From NCBI RefSeq assembly GCF_001306175.1, contig NZ_LGKN01000003.1, positions 62,001-126,000 on the forward strand: a stretch of DNA of 64,000 nucleotides, written 5' to 3'. The stretch is from Ardenticatena maritima. Its GTDB lineage: Bacteria; Chloroflexota; Anaerolineae; Ardenticatenales; Ardenticatenaceae. Below, piece after piece: positions 37,401 through 47,149 of this stretch (position 1 is the stretch's first letter; every line of letters begins with the position of its first letter). The notes below the pieces were generated by a model. That model saw nothing but the letters and a program-made list of their open reading frames with translations, was not told where the DNA came from and ran no database searches. Made by a program: the position numbers and the translations under genes.

Positions 37401-38010
37401 GCGCGGCGCGGGCGACATTCTGGGGGCGCGGCAGTCGGGGCACATTGCCGCGGTCGGGTTCGACATGTATACCAAACTGCTCGCCAAAGCCGTGGAAGAA
37501 AAGCGCGCCGCGCGTGGGCTTGCCCCCGCCGCGGTTGGCGGCGTTGCGCCGCCTTCCATCTCCGATGAGCAGGGACCGCTGATTGACCTGGGCGTGCCCG
37601 CCTTCTTGCCGCACGCCTACATCCCGCGCGAAGAAGACCGCTTGCGCATCTATCGGCGGCTGGCGCAGGCGCGCACCCTCGACGACGCCGACGACATCGA
37701 ACACGAATTGCGCGACCGCTTTGGTCCCTTGCCCGAACCCGCCGCCGCCTTGCTCGACCTGTTGCGCGTGCGTTTGCTGGCGCGCGCCGCCGGCGTCACC
37801 GCTGTGCGCCGCCGTGGCGAAACGCTCATCATCGAACTCCCCGGTCCTGCCGAAACGCGCTTGCTGGCGCAGGCGGGCGTGCTGGCGGACGTGGCCGCAT
37901 ATGGCCGCCGCGACCTGCGTTTGCAGGTGGGCGAGGGCTGGCAAGCCGTCTTACTCGACGCCCTGCAGACCATTCTGAACGCCATCGAAACGCTTGCCGT
38001 CAATCCCTAA
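34423..38010 (+). CDS. mfd: Transcription-repair coupling factor Mfd
   Basis: A full-length 1195-aa Mfd. The first 350 residues are the UvrB-homology module ([37 protein letters not shown]). The RNA-polymerase-interacting domain is near 520 ([18 protein letters not shown]). The SF2 motor spans about 610-980 with [12 protein letters not shown] near 667, DEEQRFGV near 769, TATPIPRTL and QLRGRVGRG. The C-terminal TRCF domain follows ([12 protein letters not shown]). It removes stalled RNA polymerase and recruits UvrA. The ATG at 34423 lacks an obvious ribosome site, but the frame is closed upstream. A very long open frame exists on the other strand and is only a shadow. Confidence 0.97.
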   Translation: MTNERPQTDTNTQQTLPPRALNVAGLLAFIQRHPGVAAWLHDAAQRAPLGEATPPALDVARPARAALIAATATVRTPLCVITARPERAISLSEEIRRWAPDGVPVLEFPDTGAHPYERAPWSHERIRRRLDVLSRLALAPDAPAIIVTSVHALVQPTVPADHFRRYVRRYEVGQQVSLAFMLASWHAMGYEHVTTVTVPGQYSHRGGILDIYPIQYDWPVRIELWGDEIDSLRVFDPETQRSVETITDVVVPPASEAILHRLPDDVAQRLTALNLEPLHEVAQAEWREAIGRLLAGQRFSGVEFFIPYLYAAPGFFLDYLAPQALIMLDDWDEVALASSDLERDALRLRDEQMLRKELPPNAAPAIFTWDDLRERLEDGRAVVLGYGPESADYGLESAFAAAPHFGGRLHEAVQALKRHAGQQTQVVITRQAQTLREALDRARLSPVERTDVATPPKEKTLTLVRGTLGEGFVLNSPDGEPLLTLLTDAELYGWKRATPRRAGSRTRRTTLENLLEEIAPGDYVVHIEHGIGIYRGLVQREVQGVVREYLEIEYANNDRLYVPVHQSDRVARYIGPADAEPRIHRLGTTDWETARRQAKRAVDDIAEELLELYIAREQAEGFAFSPDTPWQLEMEAQFPYEETEDQLRAIEEVKRDMESPRPMDRLVCGDVGFGKTEVALRAAFKAVQDGKQVAVLVPTTVLALQHYRTFSKRLAPFAVEVEMLNRLRTPQQQQHILNRLAAGQVDIIIGTHRLLSDDVLFHDLGLLIIDEEQRFGVIHKEKLKKLRTSIDVLTLTATPIPRTLHMALSGVRDLSTIDTPPEERLPVITRLLEWSDDAIRLAIRQELDRGGQVFFVHNRVMSIYAVAQRVQALVPEARVAVAHGQMPERELEQVMLEFAEGEHDILVCTAIIENGLDLPNVNTIIIDHAERFGLAQLYQLRGRVGRGTRRGYAYLIHPPEQTLTYEALERLKTIREATELGAGFRIALKDLQLRGAGDILGARQSGHIAAVGFDMYTKLLAKAVEEKRAARGLAPAAVGGVAPPSISDEQGPLIDLGVPAFLPHAYIPREEDRLRIYRRLAQARTLDDADDIEHELRDRFGPLPEPAAALLDLLRVRLLARAAGVTAVRRRGETLIIELPGPAETRLLAQAGVLADVAAYGRRDLRLQVGEGWQAVLLDALQTILNAIETLAVNP

Positions 38011-38025
38011 CCGTTGGAGTCAGCC

Positions 38026-38829
38026 ATGAATTGCATCTTCGTCAAACTTGGGGGCTCGCTCCTGACCGACAAAACCGCCCGCTACGCCGCCCGCCATGAC
38101 GTCTTGGCGCGGCTGGCGCGTGAAATCGCCGCGGCGCGCCACGCCAACCCCGACCTGGCGCTGGTGCTCGCCCATGGCAGCGGCTCTTACGGGCATGTCG
38201 CCGCGCGCGAAACAGGCTACGACCGCGAGCGGGGGCATCGCGATGTGCTGGCGTATGCACGGGTTGCCGCCGCCGCCGCGACGCTCAACAGCCTGGTGCG
38301 GGCGGCGTTGCTGGCGTGCGATATTCCCGCCGTCTCGTTGCCGCCTTCGGCGTCGGCGCTGGTGGAAGGGGGGCGGCTGGTGCGCATGGCGTGGGACCCC
38401 TTCGCCCGCATTCTGGCGTGGGGGGGCGTCCCGCTCACCTATGGCGATGTGGCGCTGACGGAGACGGGCGGCACCATCGTTTCCACCGAAACCGTATTGC
38501 TGGCGCTCGCCGAGCAGTTGCCGCCGACGCGCCTGCTCCTGCTGACTGACGTGCCCGGCGTTTTTGCGCATCCCCCCACGGGCGACACGACGCCCCCTCT
38601 GCTGGAACGCATTACGCCCGCCACCTGGCCCGAACAGCGCGCCGGTGTGCAGGGCGCCCGCGGCACCGACGTGACGGGGGGCATGGTGCGCAAGGTGGAG
38701 CAGATGTTGGCGCTGGTGGAACGCTTGCCGCAGGTGGAAGTCATCATCGCGTCCGGGCGGACGCCCGGCCTGTTGCAGCGGGCGTTGCTGGGGGAAGATG
38801 TGCCCGGCACGCGCATCGTGCGGGCGTGA
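38026..38829 (+). CDS. ipk: Isopentenyl phosphate kinase (archaeal type)
   Basis: A 267-aa amino-acid-kinase-fold enzyme. It opens FVKLGGSLLTDK with the catalytic Lys7, then has LAHGSGSYGH with His57 in the position of the active-site His that marks isopentenyl phosphate kinase. TYGDVALTETGG, LLLTDVPGVFA and GTDVTGGMVRKVE are also typical. It phosphorylates isopentenyl phosphate to isopentenyl diphosphate, the last step of the alternative mevalonate route described for Roseiflexus among the Chloroflexota. TTGGAG lies seven bases before the ATG at 38026. It begins 15 bases after mfd, and an M50 protease gene follows. Confidence 0.88.
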   Translation: MNCIFVKLGGSLLTDKTARYAARHDVLARLAREIAAARHANPDLALVLAHGSGSYGHVAARETGYDRERGHRDVLAYARVAAAAATLNSLVRAALLACDIPAVSLPPSASALVEGGRLVRMAWDPFARILAWGGVPLTYGDVALTETGGTIVSTETVLLALAEQLPPTRLLLLTDVPGVFAHPPTGDTTPPLLERITPATWPEQRAGVQGARGTDVTGGMVRKVEQMLALVERLPQVEVIIASGRTPGLLQRALLGEDVPGTRIVRA

Positions 38830-38912
38830 AGGTTTCAGCGAACGCTGTTTGTGGCTATACTTCAACTATCTTTTGAACGTCAACAACTCTTGAAGGTGCG
38901 AGGTTCATTCGT

Positions 38913-39974
38913 ATGCTGATAACGCTTGTTTCGTTTGCCGTTGTTTTGGGGTTGCTGGTGCTGGTGCATGAAATCGGCCACTTCGTGGCCGCCAAAGCCG
39001 CGGGCATCAAAGTCCTGGAATTTGGGATTGGCTACCCACCCCGTGCGCTGACGCTCTTCAAGCATGGCGATACCGAGTACACCCTCAACTGGTTGCCGCT
39101 GGGGGGCTTTGTGCGCATGCTGGGGGAAGAAGACCCCACCCACCCCGACAGTTTCGCCGCCAAGCCGCCGCTGGCGCGTGCGCTGGTGTTGCTGGCGGGG
39201 CCTTTCATGAACTTTGTGCTGGCGGTGGCGCTTTTCGCCTTGCTGGCCATGGTGGCGGGCGTGCCGACGGACAAACCGGCGAACGCCATCACGATTCTGG
39301 CGGTCGCCGAAAACTCCCCCGCCGCCGAAGCGGGCTTGCGCGAAGGCGACGTCATCCTCTACGTTGCCAACCAGCGCGTGACCACGAGCGAGCAGTTGCA
39401 AGCCCTTACGCAGGAGTTTCGCGGCCAACCGCTGACGTTGGTGGTGCGGCGCGGCGACCGCGAGATGGAAATCACGCTGGTGCCGCGTGAAAACCCACCG
39501 CAAGGCGAGGGGCCCATCGGCATTCAGATTACCGACCGCCTGATTGAGCGCTACGGACCGATTGAAGCGTTCCGGGCGGGCTTTGCGGCGACCAAGCGCG
39601 CATCGCTGCTGATTTTGAATGGGCTGAGCGCCATGCTGCGGGGCGAAGTGGGGCGCGAAGCGGTGGCCGGCCCGGTGGGGATTGCACAGGTGACGGGCGA
39701 AGTGGCGCGCGAGGGGGGCGTGCTGGCGCTCATCAATTTCACGGCGGTGCTGAGCATCAACCTGGCGATTTTGAACCTGTTGCCCTTGCCCGCGCTGGAC
39801 GGCGGGCGGCTCGTCTTCGTTCTGCTGGAAGTGGTGCGAGGCGGCAAGCGCATTTCCCCCGAAAAAGAGGGGCTGGTGCACTTTGTGGGCATGGCGATTT
39901 TGCTGGGCTTCGTCCTCATCGTGACGTACTTTGACGTGCTGCGGATCTTCTCCGGCGATTCGCTCATGCCGTGA
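38913..39974 (+). CDS. rseP: RseP-like site-2 protease (M50)
   Basis: A 353-aa inner-membrane zinc protease. The first helix carries HEIGH (19-23), the fifth region has NLLPLPALDGGRL with the third zinc ligand Asp, and between them is one PDZ domain (AENSPAAEAGLREGDVILYVANQRV). Four hydrophobic helices are seen. It cuts transmembrane anchors of regulators such as anti-sigma factors. Only one PDZ domain is present, as in many non-proteobacterial homologues; E. coli RseP has two. AGGTGCGAGG precedes the ATG. The gap before it (38830-38912) has a TATACT but no clear -35. No anti-sigma factor gene is nearby. Confidence 0.92.
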   Translation: MLITLVSFAVVLGLLVLVHEIGHFVAAKAAGIKVLEFGIGYPPRALTLFKHGDTEYTLNWLPLGGFVRMLGEEDPTHPDSFAAKPPLARALVLLAGPFMNFVLAVALFALLAMVAGVPTDKPANAITILAVAENSPAAEAGLREGDVILYVANQRVTTSEQLQALTQEFRGQPLTLVVRRGDREMEITLVPRENPPQGEGPIGIQITDRLIERYGPIEAFRAGFAATKRASLLILNGLSAMLRGEVGREAVAGPVGIAQVTGEVAREGGVLALINFTAVLSINLAILNLLPLPALDGGRLVFVLLEVVRGGKRISPEKEGLVHFVGMAILLGFVLIVTYFDVLRIFSGDSLMP

Positions 39975-40007
39975 GTTGTGCGTCTCCGTGCAGATGCGCA
40001 CAGCGAT

Positions 40008-40035
40008 TTGACAAGATGCACAATGCGGCTATAAT
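40008..40035 (+). promoter_or_regulatory. Consensus promoter of tRNA-Asp
   Basis: TTGACA (40008-40013) and TATAAT (40030-40035), both perfect, are separated by 16 bases. They lie 28 bases before the mature tRNA 5' end. Confidence 0.85.
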
Positions 40036-40062
40036 GCCGCCCGTCTTCGCGAGAGGACAAGA

Positions 40063-40135
40063 GGGCGCGTGGTGCAGCGGTTAGCACACCGGCCTGTCAA
40101 GCCGGAGGTCGCGGGTTCGAACCCCGTCGCGCCCG
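40063..40135 (+). tRNA. tRNA-Asp (anticodon GTC)
   Basis: A 73-base cloverleaf. The acceptor stem pairs GGGCGCG (40063-40069) with CGCGCCC (40128-40134), followed by discriminator G. The anticodon GTC is at 40096-40098 within a five-base stem CCGGC/GCCGG, and the T-loop is TTCGAAC. No CCA is encoded. It lies at the left edge of the AT-rich island. Confidence 0.95.
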
Positions 40136-40152
40136 TTCAAATGTATAGAATG

Positions 40153-40196
40153 CCAACAAACACCCGCTAGCAGGCGGGTGTTTGTTGTTGGTTTTA
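40153..40196 (+). terminator. Intrinsic terminator after tRNA-Asp
   Basis: A 13-bp perfect stem (40155-40167 with 40174-40186) with a 6-nt loop is followed by GTTGGTTTTA. Confidence 0.8.
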
Positions 40197-40472
40197 AATG
40201 AAGGGCAAGCAGGAGAGGAATGCATCTTCTCGTCATGGGTGTTAATTGGGCTTGACGCCAAAGACAGAGATTTATTTTGCTTTGCTCATTTTACCCTCAT
40301 GTCATATACTATTTGTCCAATTCCTTACAAGTTTATTCGCAACCTTCTTCTTAACTGACACAAATGGGGTGTTGATGCTCATCAATTGCGAAAGCCGGAG
40401 CAATGATGATATTTCCCCCATTCAAATCATGTCCCCAAAATCACAAATCATAAAGAGGTGTAGAGGCGCATC
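40197..40472. other. AT-rich intergenic region at the island's left edge
   Basis: Beyond the tRNA terminator, base composition drops sharply. TTGACG near 40251 with AT-rich sequence 15-17 bases downstream could drive the island operon, but no consensus -10 box is obvious. An open frame starting at 40246 crosses into the helicase gene in another frame and has no ribosome site or family likeness, so it is not called. No repeat of the tRNA 3' end was seen. Confidence 0.45.
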
Positions 40473-43325
40473 ATGCATCCTGGCTCTATTGTCCAATTTC
40501 GTGAACGGTATTGGGTCCTTTTACCACATGAAGAGAGTCATGTATATGCTCTTCGCCCGCTTACCGGCGCTCTTGATGAGACGTTACTCATCCATAAGCA
40601 ACTTGCCGATACAATTGGCTATTCATTACCCGAAGAGCGCATAACGTCAGCTGAGTTCCCTTTGCCAGAAGGAAACTATCCACAAGACGCTATGAGCGCA
40701 CGCTTGCTATGGCAGGCTGCGCGTTTGACGTTGCGTGAGGGAGCTGCCCCTATTCGTTCGTTGGGCAAGATTTCTATTCGCCCGCGCACGTATCAATTTG
40801 TGCCCTTGTTGATGGCTTTGCGTCTTGAAACTGTGCGCCTGTTGATTGCCGATGATGTGGGGGTTGGAAAAACCATAGAAGCGTTGTTAATTGCGCGTGA
40901 ATTGTGGGAGCGTGGTGAAATTCGCCGCTTTGCTGTTCTTGCTCCTCCGTATTTGTGTGATCAATGGCAAAAGGAACTGCAAGAAAAATTTAATTTCGAT
41001 GCTGTTGTTGTGCGATCAGGGACTGTTCGACAATTGGAGCGCCATTTACCGCCAGGGCAGACGATTTATGATTACTATCCTGTCCAGGTGATTAGCATTG
41101 ATTGGGTCAAAACAGACCGCAATCGGTATCTTTTTTTGGAACATGCGCCTGATTTGGTCATTGTTGATGAAGCACATGGGGCGACACAATCCAATAGAAA
41201 GGGGCAGCAGCTGCGTTACGAATTTGTTTCGCGTGTTGCGCAAGAGAAAGAACGTCATCTCATTCTGCTTACAGCGACACCGCATAGCGGTATCGAATCG
41301 GCGTTTCGCTCACTGCTCGGTTTGCTCAAACCGGAGTTTGCCGAGTGGGATATGGGCAATCTCACGCAAGAGCAGTTGCAGAGTCTCGCGCGCCATTTTG
41401 TACAGCGCACTCGACGCGATATTGAGCGAGATTGGGAAGGCGAAATTTGTTTTCCCAAGCGTATCTCCGAAGACCTTACATACTCACTTTCTCCGGGATA
41501 CCAAGCTCTTTTCCAGGAGACATATAAGTTTTGCCATGAAATTGTCAGCACAGGGCGATCTTTGGAACAACGCCGCCGCCGTGTGCGGTATTGGGGGGCG
41601 TTGGCGTTGCTGCGCTGTGTCATGTCCAGCCCTGCGGCGGCTTTGGCGGCTTTGCACGCGCGGCATGAGCGGTTATCTGATGGGGCTGATCTTGTGCTCG
41701 AAGAAGATGTGGATTTCCACCGTGCGATTTTTGAATCCGACAATGACGAAACAGACGATGAACAGCCGTCGCTTCCTATTGCTGAAACCGTTGTTTCGTT
41801 ACAAGAATCGGAGCAACGTAAATTACACCGGTTAGTCAAACTGGCTAAACAAGTCCATTCAACTGACGAGGATACGAAACTGCAAGGACTGGTGATTGCT
41901 GTTGATGATCTACTTCAAAAAGGCTATGCCCCCATTGTCTGGTGTCGTTATGTCGCAACAGCGGAATACGTGGCGGAAGGGCTTCGCACGCGCTTGTCCG
42001 CTCATACCGGCCTTCAGGTAGTCTGCATAACCGGTCGCCAGGCGGATGAAGAGCGACGCGCCCGCATTGATGAGGTTGATGCACACGCCCCCCGTGTGCT
42101 TGTGGCCACGGATTGCCTTTCGGAAGGCGTCAACTTGCAGGAAAAATTTACCGCTGTCATTCACTACGATTTGCCTTGGAACCCAAACCGGCTGGAACAG
42201 CGCGAAGGACGTGTGGACCGCTATGGGCAGACCGCGCCAGAGGTGCGTGTCATCCGTTACTACGGTGTTGACAATCCGGTGGATGGTGTCGTGTTGGATG
42301 TGTTGCTCAATAAGGCCCGCGAGATTCACAAAGCGTTGGGGACGTATGTTCCCATTCCGGAGGACAGTGAAAGTATCACCGAAGCTGTACTCAACGCCTT
42401 ATTCTTGCGAGGTTATCCTTCCGAAGCACGACAACTCTCTTTCAATTGGCTGGAAGTTGACCCCAAAATTGCCCACTTGCATAAAAAGTGGGAATACGAC
42501 GCGAGGCGAGAGAAAATCTCGCGAACCCGTTTTGCCCAACGTGCGCTGAAACCGGAAGAAGTCCAGCGTGAGCTTGAAGCTGCTGATGCTGTTCTGGGTG
42601 ACCCCGACGCCGTGCGTGAATTTGTCTTGGAAGCGACCTCGCGCCTTGGATTTCCTATGAAGCCCGATCCCCGACGCGCCGATGTTTGGCACATTCCCTT
42701 GACAGGGTTGCCAAGCAACTTGCCCGAAGCAGTGCGTTATGCTCTCCCGCATATCCAAGCTGATACCTGGGAAGTCAGTTTTGTTTCGCCGACACCTGCT
42801 GGGGCGACATATGTGGGGCGCAATCACGCCTTTGTTCAAACATTGGCGCGATTTTTGTTTGAAGAAGCGCTCACGCGCGAAGAGGATGCCCGTGCGGCGC
42901 GAACAGGAGCATTGGTGACGGATGCCGTGGATACACCTACTACGCTCTATTTGTTGCGTGTGCGGTATCTCGTTCAGCAGCCCAATGGGCGTGACCTCTT
43001 TTCAGAGGAAGTCCGTATTTTGGGGCGCACGCCTGCCGGCTGGCTCAGTGATGAAAAAGCGCTTCAATACCTCAATGCGGAGCCTCGCGGCAATCTCTCC
43101 GCCGAAGAGAAACAGCAACGTGTGCATGCCGTGCTGAAAGAATGGCCTCGTCTCGAAGACGATGTAAAACAACGGGTTGAAGCACGCGCCCAGGCATTGA
43201 CCGAAGCGCACAAGCGCATTCGCAAAGCCATGCGGAGTGGTGTGCGTGGCTTGCAGGTGACGCCGCGTTTTCCGGTTGATTTGCTTGGTGTGCTCGTTTT
43301 GCTTCCGAAGGAGGCGCAACAATGA
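40473..43325 (+). CDS. DrmD-like SNF2/DEAH helicase
   Basis: A 950-aa SF2 helicase of the SNF2/RapA-like type. Motif I is DDVGVGKTIE (127-136), motif II DEAH (232-235), motif III LLTATPHSG (265-273), and motif VI QREGRVDRYGQ (about 576-586). The N-terminal 100 residues and the C-terminal 300 residues (RKAMRSGVRGLQVTPRFP at the end) are unassigned. Size and motif form match DrmD, the helicase of class 1 DISARM, which sits next to an adenine methylase in that system as here. It probably translocates on double-stranded DNA of invaders. AGAGG precedes the ATG. The stop overlaps the next start by four bases (ATGA). Confidence 0.85.
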   Translation: MHPGSIVQFRERYWVLLPHEESHVYALRPLTGALDETLLIHKQLADTIGYSLPEERITSAEFPLPEGNYPQDAMSARLLWQAARLTLREGAAPIRSLGKISIRPRTYQFVPLLMALRLETVRLLIADDVGVGKTIEALLIARELWERGEIRRFAVLAPPYLCDQWQKELQEKFNFDAVVVRSGTVRQLERHLPPGQTIYDYYPVQVISIDWVKTDRNRYLFLEHAPDLVIVDEAHGATQSNRKGQQLRYEFVSRVAQEKERHLILLTATPHSGIESAFRSLLGLLKPEFAEWDMGNLTQEQLQSLARHFVQRTRRDIERDWEGEICFPKRISEDLTYSLSPGYQALFQETYKFCHEIVSTGRSLEQRRRRVRYWGALALLRCVMSSPAAALAALHARHERLSDGADLVLEEDVDFHRAIFESDNDETDDEQPSLPIAETVVSLQESEQRKLHRLVKLAKQVHSTDEDTKLQGLVIAVDDLLQKGYAPIVWCRYVATAEYVAEGLRTRLSAHTGLQVVCITGRQADEERRARIDEVDAHAPRVLVATDCLSEGVNLQEKFTAVIHYDLPWNPNRLEQREGRVDRYGQTAPEVRVIRYYGVDNPVDGVVLDVLLNKAREIHKALGTYVPIPEDSESITEAVLNALFLRGYPSEARQLSFNWLEVDPKIAHLHKKWEYDARREKISRTRFAQRALKPEEVQRELEAADAVLGDPDAVREFVLEATSRLGFPMKPDPRRADVWHIPLTGLPSNLPEAVRYALPHIQADTWEVSFVSPTPAGATYVGRNHAFVQTLARFLFEEALTREEDARAARTGALVTDAVDTPTTLYLLRVRYLVQQPNGRDLFSEEVRILGRTPAGWLSDEKALQYLNAEPRGNLSAEEKQQRVHAVLKEWPRLEDDVKQRVEARAQALTEAHKRIRKAMRSGVRGLQVTPRFPVDLLGVLVLLPKEAQQ

Positions 43326-46300
43326 CGACGGCTACACTCGCCTTTCGGGTTGAAGGTGGCTTGTTGAGCCCTGATGTGTTGGAAGATGTGCGGCGGGGGG
43401 CATTGCCCGGACAACGCCCGCAGGATTTTGGGCTCCCTGCCACGCGATCTTTGACGGATGAAGTGGCGTCCATCTACCACGATGCGCGCGCCCAATGGCA
43501 GATTTTCCAACACCGCCTGGCGAATGTCCCCGAAGATCGTCTTGGAACGACAGAGACCCGCCAATTTTGGGTGATCCCCTTGCTTGGGATGTTGGGGTAT
43601 GAGTTGCATTATAGCGCCAAGGCCGAAGTGGTGGACGGGTTGACGTTTGCCATCTCGCACCGCGCGGGGCTTACCGAGACCGCTCCACCGGTGCATATTG
43701 TGGGGGCGCGGCAACCTTTGGGGCGCGTGCCGGCAAGCGGACGCCCACGCCTTTCACCTCATGCTCTGATGCAGGAATACCTGAACCGCACCGACCACGC
43801 GTTGTGGGGGGTGGTGACCAATGGCCTGACATTGCGTTTGCTGCGCAATTCCACCTTTATTCGGCGTCAAGCCTATGTGGAGTTTGATTTGCAAGCTATC
43901 ATGGAGGAAAACCGCTTTGCGGATTTCTTCATGCTCTACCGGTTGTTGCACCGCACACGTTTGCCCGCCGATGGTGCGCCGCCCGATGATTGTTGGTTGG
44001 AAACGTATTTCCAACATTCTCTGGAACAGGGGGGACGTGTTCGCGAACATTTGCGCGAAGGGGTGGAGGCGTGCATTTCCATTCTGGCAAACGGCTTGTT
44101 GCAACATGCGCAGAATGAGGATTTACGGAAATGGGTGGATGAAAATGGCGCACAGGCGTTCTATCAGCAGTTGTTGCGCCTGGTGTATCGTTTGTTGTTC
44201 CTGCTTGTGTCGGAAGAACGCGGCTTGATGGGGGGGAACACGCTCTACTACGCCTCGTATGGTGTTTCGCGTTTGCGCCGGTTGACAGAACAACGCGCCG
44301 CCTGGACCGATGATAAGGATTTGTGGCATGGGTTGCGTGTGTTGTGGGAGGTGCTGCGCAATGAGAAAATGGCGAAGTTGCTGGATGTACCGCCGTTGAA
44401 TGGCGAGTTGTTTGCCCCTCTGGCGCTGGATAACGCTCGGTTGGATAACCGCACACTCTTGGCGGGGCTTTGGCATCTCTTCTGGTATCAGGAAGGGAAC
44501 GCGCCCCCGCGTCGGGTCAATTACGCCGCTCTGGATACCGAGGAACTGGGGTCGGTGTATGAGAGTTTACTCGATTATCAGCCGCACATTGTGAAAGGAG
44601 GGGGACGCCCGACTTTTAAACTGGGGTGGGGGTCGGAGCGCAAATCAACCGGTTCGTACTACACACCGCCCCAGCTGGTCAACGAACTTATTCACAGCGC
44701 CTTGGAGCCGGTGATTCAAGAACGATTGCAGAACGCCCCTGATCAGGAAGCGGCTTTGCTCTCTATCAAGGTCTGCGATCCGGCTTGCGGCTCCGGTCAC
44801 TTTTTGCTGGCCGCCGCCCGACGTTTGGGGAAGGAATTGGCGCGGATTCGTACCGGCGCCGAAGAACCGGCGCCCGAAGATGTGCGCAATGCCGTGCGTG
44901 ATGTGGTGGCGCATTGTATCTATGGTGTTGACAAAAACCCGTTGGCTGTCGAACTGGCGCGTGTAGCGCTATGGCTGGAAAGCCACGTCACCGGCAAACC
45001 GCTCTCTTTTCTGGACCACCATATCAAGCATGGTGATTCCTTGATTGGGGTCTTTGATATGGAAGTGCTCGAACAGGGCGTGCCGGATGATGCTTTTAAG
45101 CCGGTGAGCGGAGATGAGAGGCGAATTGCTTCCGCCGCCAAGCGGCGCAACAGGCAGGAGCGCAGTGGGCAAAGAGCACTTTGGGGATGGAATGAAGAGT
45201 TTGATCTGACCCCTCTGGCGCAAAAGTTCGCCCAGATTGATGCAATTCCCGATGATTCGCCTACCGATGTGCGTAAGAAACGTAACTTGTACGGCGACTT
45301 GCTTCGTGACGAGACGCGGAAACGTGCAAAAGAAGCGTGTGATGCCTGGGTGGCCGCTTTCTTTCAGCCCTATCGCCCCGGGGAGGAGGTGATAACGACG
45401 GATGTGGTGCGCCGTCTCTTGCATGGCGAGTGCGATGTTTCCGACATGATAAAAGACATTGCCGATGAGGTCGGCTTCTTCCACTGGCCGCTGGAATTCC
45501 CGGATGTATTTGAAAAGGGAGGATTTGATGTAGTATTAGGTAATCCACCATTTGGTTTTATTTTAAATGCTAAGCAAAATAAGTTTGTTAAATCTCAGAG
45601 CATTTATAAAGTGGCTATTCCATCTAAAAATACCTCGGCTTATTTTCTCGTATTATCATATAAATTAGTGAAAAATCAAGGGCGAATAGGTTTAGTGATG
45701 CCAAAATCGTTAACTTATTCTTATGCTTGGAATCCAACTCGGGAATATATTTCCCAAAGTGTGATACGTGTAATTGATGTTGGAAAGGCGTGGAAAAACG
45801 TAAAACTTGAACAAGTTCTTGTGACTTTAAAAAAAGCGTCAACTGAAGTTATTGAGGTTGGGCGGAAAAATACTAACTTTGACTTGCAGATTCAAGTTAT
45901 AAAGCGAAAACGGTTAAAAGAGTGGGGAATAATTCCAACAGGAATTTGTCAAGAAGATATTGATATTGCAGAAATTCTTTTTTCGCAAACTTCTTTTATG
46001 TTAGGGGAAATTGTACAAACTCAACGAGGTAAGGCTTTACAGAACTATTTTCGGGAAACTGGTGATTTGCCTGTTCTTGCTGGAAAGGATATTAAACGAT
46101 TTTCTGATCCCAAAACTCGTTATTATATAAATTCGGGAGAAGTTCCTTCGAAATATTTATTATTAACTCTCCCTGGGGATATAGTTTTTCAGAATATTGT
46201 AGCATATCTGAATAAACCAAAGGGACATATTCGCCTGATAGGAACGATTGTAGATAAGCCATTTGCTTGTGTAGATACAGTGAATATTTTAAGACCTATA

Positions 46301-46633
46301 GGTCCTTCTTTTTCTCCTTATATTTTAGCGTCCTATTTAATGTCAGATCTTGTTAACTGGTTTGTACATACATTTATTTTTAATCGAGCTATTCGTACTA
46401 TGCATTTTGATGGTTATGTTTTGCAAAAAATTCCTGTGCCTTTATATAAAACTTTACATCCCTTGGAAATGCTTGGCAAAAGGTTACGTAAAAATCCAAA
46501 AGAACAATACCTTTGGGAAAATTTAAATGAGGTAGTTTTTCAGGCTTTTAAAATTCCTTTGGAGTTGCAATATTATATTAATTCTTTCTATAAAAATAAA
46601 CCAACCAAGAAGGGGGGCAATCATGACACGTGA
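43322..46633 (+). CDS. Adenine-specific DNA methylase, N-terminal half native and C-terminal half exchanged
   Basis: A 1103-aa Eco57I/DrmMI-like N6-adenine methylase. The SAM-binding motif is VCDPACGSGHFL (484-495), and the catalytic motif is GNPPFG (740-745). A long N-terminal region (1-440) precedes the core. Up to about residue 735 the codons are GC-rich; from about base 45525 the sequence becomes strongly AT-rich to the end. The AT-rich part holds the catalytic NPPF and a specificity region like that of type IIG enzymes (GEIVQTQRGKAL, LPVLAGKDIKRF, IPVPLYKT). The usual C-terminal third of this family is missing here and is found instead at 47150-48523. The enzyme still has all core motifs, so activity is likely. 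It overlaps the previous gene by four bases and the next by eleven. Confidence 0.85.
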   Translation: MTTATLAFRVEGGLLSPDVLEDVRRGALPGQRPQDFGLPATRSLTDEVASIYHDARAQWQIFQHRLANVPEDRLGTTETRQFWVIPLLGMLGYELHYSAKAEVVDGLTFAISHRAGLTETAPPVHIVGARQPLGRVPASGRPRLSPHALMQEYLNRTDHALWGVVTNGLTLRLLRNSTFIRRQAYVEFDLQAIMEENRFADFFMLYRLLHRTRLPADGAPPDDCWLETYFQHSLEQGGRVREHLREGVEACISILANGLLQHAQNEDLRKWVDENGAQAFYQQLLRLVYRLLFLLVSEERGLMGGNTLYYASYGVSRLRRLTEQRAAWTDDKDLWHGLRVLWEVLRNEKMAKLLDVPPLNGELFAPLALDNARLDNRTLLAGLWHLFWYQEGNAPPRRVNYAALDTEELGSVYESLLDYQPHIVKGGGRPTFKLGWGSERKSTGSYYTPPQLVNELIHSALEPVIQERLQNAPDQEAALLSIKVCDPACGSGHFLLAAARRLGKELARIRTGAEEPAPEDVRNAVRDVVAHCIYGVDKNPLAVELARVALWLESHVTGKPLSFLDHHIKHGDSLIGVFDMEVLEQGVPDDAFKPVSGDERRIASAAKRRNRQERSGQRALWGWNEEFDLTPLAQKFAQIDAIPDDSPTDVRKKRNLYGDLLRDETRKRAKEACDAWVAAFFQPYRPGEEVITTDVVRRLLHGECDVSDMIKDIADEVGFFHWPLEFPDVFEKGGFDVVLGNPPFGFILNAKQNKFVKSQSIYKVAIPSKNTSAYFLVLSYKLVKNQGRIGLVMPKSLTYSYAWNPTREYISQSVIRVIDVGKAWKNVKLEQVLVTLKKASTEVIEVGRKNTNFDLQIQVIKRKRLKEWGIIPTGICQEDIDIAEILFSQTSFMLGEIVQTQRGKALQNYFRETGDLPVLAGKDIKRFSDPKTRYYINSGEVPSKYLLLTLPGDIVFQNIVAYLNKPKGHIRLIGTIVDKPFACVDTVNILRPIGPSFSPYILASYLMSDLVNWFVHTFIFNRAIRTMHFDGYVLQKIPVPLYKTLHPLEMLGKRLRKNPKEQYLWENLNEVVFQAFKIPLELQYYINSFYKNKPTKKGGNHDT

Positions 46634-47149
46634 TCCTAATTATTGGAAGAAAAAATACAAAGGGATGTGGAAAATTGCGTCTCAGCGAGAAGAAAAAGTT
46701 AAAAAATATTTAGAAGAACAGGGGTTTAAGATTGAGTTTTTTGGCTTAGGCTCTGGAACAGAGGAGTTTTTAGAGGGATCTGCGGATAAATATGGTTATA
46801 AAAAAGGCGAACCGGATTTGTGGGTTGTAGATACTAATATTTTCATTGAAGTTACCGGTACAAATAGTCCTTATGTGAAAAAGAGTGCGCCTTTATGGAT
46901 ACGACCTGACAAAATAGAATCTGCTAAAAATGATCCATCACGTGATGTATGGCTTGTACATGTACTTGACAGAGAAAATTTATTACGTTGTATCCAAATT
47001 AGTAATTTACCTTTAAATAAATTTAATAAAAAAGTAAAAATAATTAGAGGTGCAAGGGAAGTGTACATTGAAATTAGTGCTACAGACCCTGTTGTTCATC
47101 CAATAAAAAAGTTAGTAGAATATATCCGTGCGTATAAAAAATCTCATAT

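Noticed and set aside
34291-37944. A very long open frame on the minus strand opposite mfd
   Set aside because: It is antisense to a full-length Mfd with all motifs, is full of His, Gly and Arg runs as expected from reverse reading of GC-rich codons, and has no ribosome site or family likeness.
40246-40644. A 132-codon frame before and into the first helicase gene
   Set aside because: It has no ribosome site, overlaps the helicase start in another frame, and the helicase has a plausible start at 40473.
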